Source: Streptomyces cirratus (lineage in GTDB: Bacteria > Actinomycetota > Actinomycetes > Streptomycetales > Streptomycetaceae). Taken from it: a stretch of 64,000 nt of DNA. The notes beneath the pieces are model-generated. The model was not told the origin of the DNA, made no database searches, and worked only from the letters and a program-made list of their open reading frames with translations. The stretch spans positions 1 through 64,000 of the forward strand of contig NZ_BMVP01000009.1 in the NCBI RefSeq assembly GCF_014650775.1, written 5' to 3'. Below are positions 44,848 through 52,927 of the stretch, piece by piece. The position numbers were made by a program, and so were the translations under genes. Positions within the stretch are counted from its first letter, which is position 1. Every line of letters starts with the position of its first letter.

Positions 44848-45321
44848 CTATCCGAACTGGCCGGGCTGGTAGTCGCCGGCGGGCTGCTGGACGATGACGT
44901 TCAGCCGGTTGTAGGCGTTGATGAGGGCGATCAGCGACACGAGGGCGGCCAGTTGCTCCTCGTCGTAGTGCTTGGCGGCGTTCGCCCACGCCTCGTCCGT
45001 GACACCACCGGCCGCGTCCGCGATGCGGGTGCCCTGTTCCGCCAGCTCCAGCGCGGCGCGTTCGGCCTCGGTGAACACCGTGGCCTCCCGCCACACCGCC
45101 ACCAGGTGCAGGCGCAGGTCGGTCTCACCGGCGGCGACGGCTTCCTTGACGTGCATGTCGGTGCAGAACCCGCACCCGTTGATCTGGCTCGCGCGGATCT
45201 TCACCAGTTCCTGCGTGGCGGCGGGCAGCGCCGAATCCGACACCGCCTTGCCGGCCGAGTTGATGTGCTTGAAGAACTTCCCGGCAGTCGCGTTGCCGAA
45301 GAGGTTCAAACGGGCGCTCAT
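44848..45321 (-). CDS. AhpD-like carboxymuconolactone decarboxylase family protein
   Basis: The 157-residue helical protein has the redox-type motif SQINGCGFCTDMHVKEAV near residue 48 with CxxC plus His, as in AhpD alkylhydroperoxidases. AhpD-like proteins reduce peroxides or protect against oxidative stress. There is no AhpC gene nearby, so its partner is unknown. ATG 45321 has GAGGAG upstream. It is preceded by about 120 bp of DNA on the minus strand that may hold the promoter. Confidence 0.88.
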   Translation of the reverse strand: MSARLNLFGNATAGKFFKHINSAGKAVSDSALPAATQELVKIRASQINGCGFCTDMHVKEAVAAGETDLRLHLVAVWREATVFTEAERAALELAEQGTRIADAAGGVTDEAWANAAKHYDEEQLAALVSLIALINAYNRLNVIVQQPAGDYQPGQFG

Positions 45322-45442
45322 GGTGTTCTCCTCTGCCGTTTCGGGGTTACACCGCTATGACCGGGCGGCCCGGCCCCGCGTGACAGAAGTCGATGTGACG
45401 TGCATCACCCCCGGTGGGCGAGGGGCGGGGCCGGCGCCCGCG

Positions 45443-46870
45443 TCAGGTCATCCAGCGGTCCGGGCGGGCCGTGGCGCGGGAGGTGCGGGAGCGGTCCGCC
45501 TGGGCGTAGAGGAGGGCGGAGGCCTCGGGGGCCGGGCGCAGGCGCGCCGTCACCGTGCCGTTGGCGCCGGTGTCGACATGGACGTCGGCCACGCCGTGGA
45601 GGCGCTCCCACGGGCCCCGGGTGAGCCTGACGCTCTGCACCTTGGCGTGCGGAACGATCTCCGTACGGCGGCACAGCAGACCCCGCCTGGCGGCGAAGAC
45701 GTCCTCGGAGACGGCCACGCCGTAGCCCCGCCACCACACCGGGACCACCCACCGCGCGCCGGCCCCGGGGGCGGGGGAGAAGCTCAGGGCGGCCAGGTCC
45801 ACGCCCGGGAGCACGCGTGCGATCACCTCGTACGCGGCGGCCCGCGCGGCCACCGGCACCAGGACGTCGTTCTTCGAGCCCGCCACCGCCAGCTCCACCC
45901 GTACCCAGCCGCGCCACCGCCACAGCAGCGGCTCGACGATGCGTACGGTCTGCACACGGCCCGGCGGCACCGTCTCGTGGGCCCGGTCCGCCAGCCCGTG
46001 GTCGAGCCGCAGCCCGTCGGGGGACTCCGCGACCGTCCAGTCGTACTCGGTCAGGAACCGGCCCACGCTGCTGCTCCAGGCCCAGCCGAGCAGCGGCAGC
46101 AGGGCCGCCGCGGCCGCCCAGGGGCTGGCACTGAACCACCACACGGCCACCGGCACGAGGAGCCCGCCGGTGACCGCCGCCAGCACGCCCAGGCTCAGCA
46201 GCAGCGAGACCACCAGCTCGCGCGGCCCGACCCGCAGCAGCGCCCGCTCCGGCGCCTCCCCGAGCGCGACCGCCTCGGCCGGCGCGAAACCGGCGGCCCG
46301 GGCCAGGAGTTCGGCGCGCAGCGCGGCGGCGTCCTTCTCGGCCAGGTACGCCAGCTCGTCCTTGTCGTCGGTGCCGATGACGTCGATCCGCAGCTTGGCG
46401 ACCCCCGCGAGCCGGGCCAGCATCGGCCGGGTGACGTCCACCGCCTGGATCCGGTCGAGCCGGATGTGGGCGGTGCGGCGGAAGAGGAGCCCGCTGCGGA
46501 TGCGCAGCTCGGTGGCGGTGACGGCGTAGTGCGTGAACCACCAGCTCAGCAGCCCGTACGTACCGAAGACCAGGAGCAGGGCGACGAGTACCAGGAAGCG
46601 GAGCGACACGGGCAGCTCCGTGATCCACTCCTCCGCCCGGTCGCCCTGCTGCGCGAGCATGCCGATGACGGCCGCGATCGGGACCCAGGCGCGCAGCAGC
46701 GGGGTCAGCGGGTGCAGCCGCCGCTCGTACGCGGCCACCGCCACGCCCTCCGGGACGCCCACCGCCTCCGGGACGCCCGCGCCCGCGCCGCCCACCGCCT
46801 CCGGGACGCCCGCGCCCGGGACGCCCACCGCTTCCGGGACCCCCACGCCCTCGGCGCCCGCCGGGCTCAC
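45443..46870 (-). CDS. Bacterial PH-domain membrane protein, large subunit
   Basis: The 475-residue protein is of the YdbT type: bPH2 domains and paired membrane segments repeat (near residues 60-105, 195-250 and later). The first bPH2 core is near residue 112 (TATELRIRSGLLFRRTAHI), the last near 400 (RRGLLCRRTEIVPHAKVQ). An N-terminal tail of VPEAVG repeats, encoded by tandem DNA repeats at 46744-46849, precedes the first segment. The GTG start overlaps the small subunit gene (GTGA). Homologues often pair with a YdbS-type protein and affect surface or antibiotic response in other bacteria. Confidence 0.85.
   Translation of the reverse strand: MSPAGAEGVGVPEAVGVPGAGVPEAVGGAGAGVPEAVGVPEGVAVAAYERRLHPLTPLLRAWVPIAAVIGMLAQQGDRAEEWITELPVSLRFLVLVALLLVFGTYGLLSWWFTHYAVTATELRIRSGLLFRRTAHIRLDRIQAVDVTRPMLARLAGVAKLRIDVIGTDDKDELAYLAEKDAAALRAELLARAAGFAPAEAVALGEAPERALLRVGPRELVVSLLLSLGVLAAVTGGLLVPVAVWWFSASPWAAAAALLPLLGWAWSSSVGRFLTEYDWTVAESPDGLRLDHGLADRAHETVPPGRVQTVRIVEPLLWRWRGWVRVELAVAGSKNDVLVPVAARAAAYEVIARVLPGVDLAALSFSPAPGAGARWVVPVWWRGYGVAVSEDVFAARRGLLCRRTEIVPHAKVQSVRLTRGPWERLHGVADVHVDTGANGTVTARLRPAPEASALLYAQADRSRTSRATARPDRWMT
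46744..46849. repeat. Tandem coding repeat (GVPEAVGVPGAG type)
   Basis: The DNA behind residues 8-42 of the large PH-domain protein repeats GCCTCCGGGACGCCC-like units. It encodes GVPEAVGVPGAG motifs about three times. Such repeats tend to vary in copy number between strains. Confidence 0.75.
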
Positions 46871-47358
46871 AGACCGGCCGATCTTGCCTCGCCGAGCTCC
46901 GTCAGCCGGTCGCGCAGCCGCTCGGCCTCCCCCGGCACCAGCCCGGGGATCTTCGCGTCCGTCGCCGCGGCCGCCGTGTGCAGTTGTACGGAGGCCAGCC
47001 CGAAGCGCCGCTCCAGCGGCCCCGAGGTCACCTCCACCAGCTGCATCCGGCCGTACGGCACCACCGTCTGGGCCCGCCACAGCACCCCCCGGCTGATCAG
47101 CAGGTCGTCGGCGCGCTCCGCGTACCGCCAGGACCGCCAGTTCCGCCCGAGCAGCACCCAGCCCCAGGCCGCCGCCGCGAGCCACAGCGCCCCGCAGGCC
47201 GCCCACGCCGGACCGGCGGTCAGCCCCAGCACGACCCCCGTCACCGCCGCGAAGAGAACCGCCCAGAACGCCAGCAGCAGTCGGCGGAGCCTGAGCAGGC
47301 CGCCCGGCAGTCCCACCCAGTCGGGGCGGCTCGTCCCACCCCTTGTCCCCATATCCAT
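46867..47358 (-). CDS. Bacterial PH-domain membrane protein, small subunit
   Basis: The 163-residue YdbS-like protein has two membrane segments (about residues 26-65, LLLAFWAVLFAAVTGVVLG and WAACGALWLAAAAWGWVLL) and one bPH2 domain (about 80-150, with LLISRGVLWRAQTVVPYGRM). It is the first gene of a pair with the large subunit, overlapping as GTGA. ATG 47358 has TACGCT 6 bases upstream (leaderless). It is divergent from nuoD across only 31 bases, so the two promoters overlap. Confidence 0.85.
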   Translation of the reverse strand: MDMGTRGGTSRPDWVGLPGGLLRLRRLLLAFWAVLFAAVTGVVLGLTAGPAWAACGALWLAAAAWGWVLLGRNWRSWRYAERADDLLISRGVLWRAQTVVPYGRMQLVEVTSGPLERRFGLASVQLHTAAAATDAKIPGLVPGEAERLRDRLTELGEARSAGL

Positions 47359-47364
47359 GCGCAC

Positions 47365-47383
47365 AGCGTATGGCTGAGACAAT
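47365..47383. promoter_or_regulatory. Overlapping divergent promoters (PH-domain pair / nuoD)
   Basis: A -10 box for the minus strand (TACGCT, 47370-47365) and one for the plus strand (GACAAT, 47378-47383) lie 7 bases apart. The two start codons (47358 and 47390) are separated by only 31 bases. Each promoter's -35 should fall in or past the other's -10, so polymerase cannot occupy both. Both transcripts would be leaderless. Confidence 0.55.
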
Positions 47384-47389
47384 GCGGCC

Positions 47390-48532
47390 ATGACGGAGAC
47401 CACGGTCGGCATCGGCGGAGCGGCGGAAAGCACCGACATGGTGCTCAACATCGGACCGCAGCACCCTTCCACGCACGGCGTCCTGCGCCTGCGCCTCGTC
47501 CTGGACGGCGAGCGTATCGTCAGCGCCGAGCCGGTGGTCGGCTACATGCACCGCGGCGCCGAGAAGCTCTTCGAGGCCCGCGACTACCGGCAGATCGTGA
47601 TGCTGGCCAACCGCCACGACTGGCTGTCCGCGTTCTCGAACGAACTCGGCGTGGTCATGGCCGTCGAGCGGATGCTGGGCATGGAGGTCCCCGAGCGCGC
47701 CGTGTGGATGCGGACCCTGCTCGCCGAGCTGAACCGGGTCCTGAACCACCTGATGTTCCTCGGGTCGTACCCGCTCGAACTGGGCGGGATCACCCCGATC
47801 TTCCACGCGTTCCGCGAGCGCGAGGAGCTACAGGCCGTCATGGAGGAGATCTCCGGCGGCCGGATGCACTACATGTTCAACCGGGTCGGCGGCCTCAAGG
47901 AGGACCTCCCGGCCGGCTGGCTCGGCCGGGCCCGCGCCGCGATCGCCGACGTCCGCACCCGCATGGACGTCTACGACAAGCTGGTCCACGGCAACGAGAT
48001 CTTCCGCGGCCGCACGCGCGGGGTGGGCGTGCTGTCGGCGGAGGCCGTGCACGCGTACGGGGTCTCCGGCCCGATCGCCCGCGCCTCCGGCGTCGACTTC
48101 GACCTGCGCCGCGACGAGCCGTACCTGGCCTACGGCGAGCTCCAGGACGTCCTCAAGGTGATCACCCGTCCCGAGGGCGACTGCCTGGCCCGCTTCGAGG
48201 TGCTGCTCGACCAGACGCACAACGCCCTCGACCTCGCCGAGGCCTGCCTGGACCGGATGGCGGAGCTGGCGCCCGGGCCGGTCAACCAGCGCCTGCCGAA
48301 GGTGCTGAAAGCGCCCGAGGGGAGCACGTACGCCTGGACCGAGAACCCCCTCGGCATCAACGGCTACTACCTCGTGTCGAAGGGCGAGAAGACCCCCTAC
48401 CGGCTGAAACTGCGCTCGGCGTCCTTCAACAACATCCAGGCGCTCGCGGTGCTGCTGCCGGGCCAGCTGGTCGCGGACATGGTGGCGATCCTCGGCTCGC
48501 TGTTCTTCGTGGTCGGCGACATCGACAAGTAG
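47390..48532 (+). CDS. nuoD: Orphan NADH-quinone oxidoreductase subunit D (NuoD2 type)
   Basis: The 380-residue protein resembles the 49-kDa subunit of complex I, with MVLNIGPQHPSTHGVLRLRL near residue 17, VGYMHRGAEKLFEARDYRQ near 50 and the C-terminal FNNIQALAVLLPGQLVADMVAILGS. The N-terminus is shorter than the full operon-encoded NuoD (about 440 residues). No other nuo genes are nearby; the matching S. coelicolor gene is an orphan too (from memory). It may be an accessory or alternative subunit. ATG 47390 follows GACAAT by 6 bases. A MidA-type methyltransferase, whose mitochondrial relative acts on this subunit, lies close. Confidence 0.88.
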   Translation: MTETTVGIGGAAESTDMVLNIGPQHPSTHGVLRLRLVLDGERIVSAEPVVGYMHRGAEKLFEARDYRQIVMLANRHDWLSAFSNELGVVMAVERMLGMEVPERAVWMRTLLAELNRVLNHLMFLGSYPLELGGITPIFHAFREREELQAVMEEISGGRMHYMFNRVGGLKEDLPAGWLGRARAAIADVRTRMDVYDKLVHGNEIFRGRTRGVGVLSAEAVHAYGVSGPIARASGVDFDLRRDEPYLAYGELQDVLKVITRPEGDCLARFEVLLDQTHNALDLAEACLDRMAELAPGPVNQRLPKVLKAPEGSTYAWTENPLGINGYYLVSKGEKTPYRLKLRSASFNNIQALAVLLPGQLVADMVAILGSLFFVVGDIDK

Positions 48533-48628
48533 CGGTCCACGGGCGGGCGGGCTGCCGCCGGGCAGTTCCACGAGGCCGACGCCACCGTCTTCGGCCCGGC
48601 TGTCGGTGGCGGGGTGCAGACTGGGGGC

Positions 48629-48844
48629 ATGTCCCACTCCCCCCGGCGGGCCTGTCCCGCCTGCGGCCGCGACTGCGCCGTGACGGCCGGCCGGATCGCC
48701 CGCCACGACCCGCCCGGCGGCCGGGAGCGCGGTGGCCTGGTGTCCTGCCCCGGTTCCCGCGCCCGCGTGGTCCTCGGCGCCTCGGCCCCCACCCTGGACG
48801 GCTTCACCCTCGGCCCGCATCCGGGTCAGCTACCGCTGTTCTGA
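48629..48844 (+). CDS. 71-residue zinc-ribbon-like protein
   Basis: The small protein starts MSHSPRRACPACGRDCAVTA, with CPAC and a third Cys four residues later; a fourth Cys (SCPG) lies near residue 45. This could be a zinc ribbon or knuckle. The remainder is basic and Pro/Gly-rich. Similar short proteins are common in Streptomyces (from memory), function unknown. ATG 48629 has CAGACT 6 bases upstream and no ribosome site, so it may also be leaderless. It follows nuoD after about 100 bases. Confidence 0.68.
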   Translation: MSHSPRRACPACGRDCAVTAGRIARHDPPGGRERGGLVSCPGSRARVVLGASAPTLDGFTLGPHPGQLPLF

Positions 48845-48933
48845 CCCGGGTCCGTCGGACAGGACCTGGTGCCGTGGCCGGGAGAGGTGCCGTGCCGGGC
48901 GTCGCGACCCGGCATGCCCTTCCCATCACGGCA

Positions 48934-49115
48934 CTAGGGCGTGTTTCGAAAGTAGCGCCGGCCGCCCGAAGGGCGGGCCCCGCGGCGTCCGGTGCGTGCG
49001 ATCGCAAGGCGGAGGGTCGCCCTCGTACCGGGCCGTACGCGGGCGATCCCGACAACGCGGCGAGCGTGCGTGCCGGGCGTCGCGGGGCAGGCGGGACTTT
49101 CGAAACGCGCCCTAG
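48934..49115. mobile_element. MITE-like element with 20-bp terminal inverted repeats
   Basis: The ends CTAGGGCGTGTTTCGAAAGT (48934-48953) and its inverse at 49096-49115 match at 19 of 20 bases. The outer CTAG may be the target duplication, leaving a 174-bp element with 16-bp ends. There is no room for a transposase. Ends like GGCGTGTTTCGAAAGT are familiar from IS5-type elements of Streptomyces (from memory). The right end touches the TAG of the neighbouring gene. A 15-bp word (GTGCCGGGCGTCGCG) occurs inside the element at 49070 and just outside it at 48892. Confidence 0.75.
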
Positions 49116-50173
49116 GAGATCGCGCTGCGCAGGCGGGCCACGTCGACCGGCTCGGTCTCGTCGTGGGCCGTCAGGTCGATGACCTGGCCCACCGCGCGCT
49201 GTTCGGCGGTCGCCGCCTTGAACTCCGGTTCGGCGCCGTCCTGTCCGGCCGACTCCGCCTTGTGCACCGCGAGGGCCTCCGCGCCGACGACGTCCGCGAG
49301 GTCCTCGTTCTGCACGGACTCGATCACGGCGCGGGCCTGAGCGGCGTTCTTGGTGCCGAAGAAGTCGAAGCCGCCCTCGACGCGCGAAGCGGAACGCCGG
49401 GGCGCCGAGTACGGGGCCACCGCGGCCGCGAGCCGCCGGGCCGGAAGTTGCGCGGCTCCGGCGTCCGCCGCCTCTCCCGCGTCCCGGCCCGCCTCACCGC
49501 CCGCCGTACGGGTACGGCCGTGCGCGTCGGACCCGCCGGCCGCAGCCACGGCCGGCGCCGCGCCCGACGCTCCCGCCGCCGCGGCCCGCTGCTCCGCCTT
49601 GCGCACCAGCGCGGCCATCGCCGCGTTCGCGCGGGCGTACCCGACCGCCGTCGGCGCCCCGCTGCCGGTGCGCTCCTGCGACACCGCCGGGAGTTCCTTC
49701 GGCGCGGCCGGTCCCGAAGCCGCCTCGATGGCGAGCAGCCTGCGCCGCTCCAGGGCGCTCGCGCGCTCCGTCTCGGCGGTCGCGTACCGGCGCAGCAGCG
49801 CGGCGTGTTCGCCGCGCAGGCCCGCCAGTTCGACCCGCTTGGCCCGCAGCTTCGCGTCGAGCTTGGCGCGCAGCACGCGGGCTTCTTCCAGGTCGGTTTC
49901 GAGCTCGGCTATCCGCTCTTCCGTCTTCCACTCGTCCTTGACCCGCTCTCGGGCGAGCTCCGCCACCCGGCGCCCGGCCGAGCGGTCCCAGGAGCGCATG
50001 ACGACGGCGCCGGCCACGCCCGCGGCCGCCGTGAGGGCCACGAGCAGGCGCAGCGCCAACGGTTCCGCGAGCAGCCAGGCCGCGCCGGCACCGGCCACGG
50101 AAACACCGGCGAGGGCCGTCGGCGTGAGCAGACGGTGCAGAGGTTCTGGATTGCGGTGGCGTCCACGGGGCAT
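49112..50173 (-). CDS. Membrane protein with coiled coil, unknown function
   Basis: The 353-residue protein has two membrane segments near residues 18-37 and 39-58 (TALAGVSVAGAGAAWLLAE and LALRLLVALTAAAGVAGAVV). A long helical coiled coil follows at about residues 70-155 (KTEERIAELETDLEEARVL), then an Ala/Arg/Gly-rich linker and a final helical part (FDFFGTKNAAQARAVIESVQ). It resembles no characterised family that I know. Its TAG stop is formed by the target site of the MITE. ATG 50173 has TAAATT 7 bases upstream (leaderless). Confidence 0.72.
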   Translation of the reverse strand: MPRGRHRNPEPLHRLLTPTALAGVSVAGAGAAWLLAEPLALRLLVALTAAAGVAGAVVMRSWDRSAGRRVAELARERVKDEWKTEERIAELETDLEEARVLRAKLDAKLRAKRVELAGLRGEHAALLRRYATAETERASALERRRLLAIEAASGPAAPKELPAVSQERTGSGAPTAVGYARANAAMAALVRKAEQRAAAAGASGAAPAVAAAGGSDAHGRTRTAGGEAGRDAGEAADAGAAQLPARRLAAAVAPYSAPRRSASRVEGGFDFFGTKNAAQARAVIESVQNEDLADVVGAEALAVHKAESAGQDGAEPEFKAATAEQRAVGQVIDLTAHDETEPVDVARLRSAIS

Positions 50174-50285
50174 GGCCTGAAATTTACAGGGCGTAGACGG
50201 GGTGTGGGGTAGCCGCCCGGCAATCTCTTACCGGGCGGTTACCCGCCATTTCCGCACCAACCGCGTAACTGATCTTCGTACGCTG

Positions 50286-51269
50286 CTACTTCTTGAGCAG
50301 ACCCTTGGATTGCAGGTACTCCTTGGCGACATCGGCGGCCTTCGCCCGCTCCGCGTCGACCTTCCGGTTGAGGTCGACGAGGTCGGCCGTCGTCAGCGTC
50401 TTGGTGAGCCGGTCGAGCGCCGCCGCGACCTCCGGAGAACCGGCGTCCTCGGCGTTGACGACCGGCAGGACGTTGTCGGCGTTCTGGAGCTTCTTGTCGT
50501 CGTCCAGCAGGACCAGGCCGTAGTTGCCGAGCGTGGCGTCGGTGGTCGTGGTCAGTACGAGCTGGTCCACGCCGTCCTTCACGGCTTGCTTGGCCTGCGG
50601 GGTGCCGACACCCTTCGGGTCGATACCGGAGACCGAAATTCCGTATGTCTTCTCCAGCCCCGGCTGGCAGAAGGGACGGACGGCGCATTCGTCACCGGCG
50701 GCGATCTTCACCTTGAGCCCCGACTTGCCGAGATCGGAAAGGCTCTTGAGGTTGTTCTTCGCGGCGAATTCCTTCGTCACCGCGAAAGCGTTCTGGTCCA
50801 CCGCCGAACCCGCCGGCAAGACCTTCAGCCCGAGCGGGGTCGCGAGCTTCTCCAGCGCCGCCGTCGTCGCCGCGGCATCGCTCGACGCGACCGGCTTGTC
50901 CTTCGGCGCGTCCTTGCCGTTGACCTTGGCGTTCAGGAACTCCGCGAGGGTCGCCGCGTACTCGGGGACGACGTCGATCTCGCCCTTCTCCAGCGACGGC
51001 TCGTACAGCTCGCGGTTGTTGACGGTGGTGACGGAGGTCGAGTAGCCGGCGTTGCGCAGGACCTGCGAGTACAGCTCGGCCAGCACGTTGGACTCGGTGA
51101 AGCCGGCCGCGCCGATCACCAGCTCGCCCTTGGCGCCGCCGCCGGAGGCGGAGGAGGCCGGGCCGCCGTCCTTCGTCTTTTCCAGGCTGTCGCCGCCGCA
51201 CGCGGCGAGCGATGCGGCCAGGGCGGCCACGCCCAGCGCCGCGCCGAGGACGTGCAGGGACTTGCTCAT
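50286..51269 (-). CDS. Glycine betaine/osmoprotectant ABC transporter, substrate-binding lipoprotein
   Basis: The 327-residue protein has a lipoprotein signal (lipobox LAAC near residues 21-24) and a type II periplasmic-binding fold of the OpuAC/OsmX type, with IGAAGFTESNVLAELYSQVL near 52. Such proteins bind betaine, choline or related compounds. ATG 51269 is supported by GGAGCACC upstream. It is the last gene of a minus-strand unit behind the two permeases. The signal peptide and Gly/Ser linker after the Cys are as expected. Confidence 0.93.
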   Translation of the reverse strand: MSKSLHVLGAALGVAALAASLAACGGDSLEKTKDGGPASSASGGGAKGELVIGAAGFTESNVLAELYSQVLRNAGYSTSVTTVNNRELYEPSLEKGEIDVVPEYAATLAEFLNAKVNGKDAPKDKPVASSDAAATTAALEKLATPLGLKVLPAGSAVDQNAFAVTKEFAAKNNLKSLSDLGKSGLKVKIAAGDECAVRPFCQPGLEKTYGISVSGIDPKGVGTPQAKQAVKDGVDQLVLTTTTDATLGNYGLVLLDDDKKLQNADNVLPVVNAEDAGSPEVAAALDRLTKTLTTADLVDLNRKVDAERAKAADVAKEYLQSKGLLKK

Positions 51270-51355
51270 GTGGTGCTCCAGAGGAGTTGGCCGACGGGAG
51301 ACATCGGGGACGGAAGGCATCGAGAACGGGAGACGTCGGAAGCCGGGCGGGACGG

Positions 51356-52027
51356 TCAGCGGGCCGCCGACGGGTGGCGCGGCAGCAGCCGGTCCGCCGC
51401 CACCAGCGCCCCCTCCACGAGCAGGGCCAGCAGGGCCACGAGTACGGCGCCCGCCACCACCTGCGGGGTGTTGTACGTGTTGAAACCGGTGGTGATGATC
51501 CGGCCCAGGCCGCCCTGGCCGACCATCGCCGCGATCGTGGCGGTGGCGATGACCTGAACGGCGCCCGAGCGCAGGCCGGTCATCACCAGCCCCCGGGCGA
51601 GCGGGAGTTCCACCCGCAGGAACAGCTGGGTCCCGGACATCCCCATGCCCCGGGCCGCCTCGACCACCGAGCGGTCGACCTCCCGCATGCCCACGTACGC
51701 GTTGGTCAGCAGCGGCGGGATCGCGAACAGTACGAGCGCGGTCACGGTCGGCAGATATCCGGCGCTGCGCAGCGGCGAGACCATGAAAAGGGCCAGAACC
51801 GCGAAGACGGGCACGGCCCTCCCGGCGTTGGACACGTTCACCGCGAGGGTGCCGCCCTTGCCGAGGTGGCCGAGCCACAGCCCGAGCGGCAGCGCCACCG
51901 CGCAGGCGACGGCCAGCGCGATCCCGCTCACGTACACGTGCTCGGCGAGCCGGTGCCAGACGCCGTTCTCCCCGGCCCAGTTCGCGCCGTCCGCCAGCCA
52001 GTCCCACGCCCCGCCCAGTACACCCAT
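51356..52027 (-). CDS. Osmoprotectant ABC transporter permease (second)
   Basis: The 223-residue permease has about five hydrophobic segments and the EAA-type motif EAARGMGMSGTQLFLRVELP near residue 124, typical of OpuBB/OsmY-type permeases. It follows the first permease with only 3 bases between them and is likely cotranscribed. It forms a heterodimer with the upstream permease, powered by the ATPase encoded divergently. Confidence 0.92.
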   Translation of the reverse strand: MGVLGGAWDWLADGANWAGENGVWHRLAEHVYVSGIALAVACAVALPLGLWLGHLGKGGTLAVNVSNAGRAVPVFAVLALFMVSPLRSAGYLPTVTALVLFAIPPLLTNAYVGMREVDRSVVEAARGMGMSGTQLFLRVELPLARGLVMTGLRSGAVQVIATATIAAMVGQGGLGRIITTGFNTYNTPQVVAGAVLVALLALLVEGALVAADRLLPRHPSAAR

Positions 52028-52030
52028 GGC

Positions 52031-52756
52031 TCAGGCCCCCTCGGCCGGGACCGGCACCGGTACGTCCGAGGTAGCCGCCTTGCGCGCGCGGCCGGCCCGG
52101 GTCCACGGCGTGAGCAGCCGCTGCACGCCGAGCAGCAGCAGGTCCGCCACCAGCGCGAGCAGCACGCACAGCACGGAGGCGGTGAGCACCTGCGCCTTGA
52201 AGGAGCTGTTCACGGCGGGGGCGATGAGGTTGCCCAGCCCGCCCTTGCCCACGATGGAGCCGACTGTCGTCAGCGCCACGGTCGACACGGTGGCGATCCG
52301 CACCCCGGCGAGCAGCGCGGGCAGCGCCAGCGGCAGTTCGACCTGCCACAGCAGCCGGCCCGGCCCGTACCCCATCCCGCGCGCAGCTTCCCGTACGTCC
52401 TCGGGCACGGCGGCCAGACCGGCCATCACATTGCGGACGAGGATCGTCAGCGAGTACAGCACCAGGCCGGTCACCACCAGCGCCGCCGAGAGCCCGAAGA
52501 ACGGCAGCAGCAGCGAGAACATCGCGAGGGAGGGGATCGTGTAGAGCAGGGTGGTCAGTCCGAGGACGGGCGCGGCCCAGCGGCGGCCCCGGCGGGCCAG
52601 CAGCGCGAGCGGCACCGACACGGCGAGACCGATCAGCACCGAGACGGCGGTGATCCAGACGTGCTGGACGGTGGCGTCGGCGAGTTCCCGGGAGCGGGAG
52701 GTGACGTACTCCCAGCAGAACCAGTCGTTGTCCACGAGGCAGTTCCGCCCGTCCAC
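52031..52756 (-). CDS. Osmoprotectant ABC transporter permease (first)
   Basis: The 241-residue permease has about six hydrophobic segments and the EAA-type motif EAARGMGYGPGRLLWQVELP near residue 120. It is the first minus-strand gene of the transporter. GTG 52756 is chosen because GGGGAGG lies 8 bases upstream; another in-frame GTG at 52765 would have the ribosome site only 1-2 bases away. It faces away from the ATPase gene, with about 170 bp of shared control region. Confidence 0.9.
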   Translation of the reverse strand: MDGRNCLVDNDWFCWEYVTSRSRELADATVQHVWITAVSVLIGLAVSVPLALLARRGRRWAAPVLGLTTLLYTIPSLAMFSLLLPFFGLSAALVVTGLVLYSLTILVRNVMAGLAAVPEDVREAARGMGYGPGRLLWQVELPLALPALLAGVRIATVSTVALTTVGSIVGKGGLGNLIAPAVNSSFKAQVLTASVLCVLLALVADLLLLGVQRLLTPWTRAGRARKAATSDVPVPVPAEGA

Positions 52757-52927
52757 CCTGCTCACCTCCCCTCACCGGACGCATACGTTTTCGATCAAGG
52801 GCCCGTTGCCCGGGGGGCACGGCCGGAATCGACCATAACCCCCGGCACCGACAATGGCCGGAATCCTTCGCACTCAGGCAACACAGCCTTCACACACGTT
52901 GCCCCCGAGTTGAGGAAAGATGGCGAG

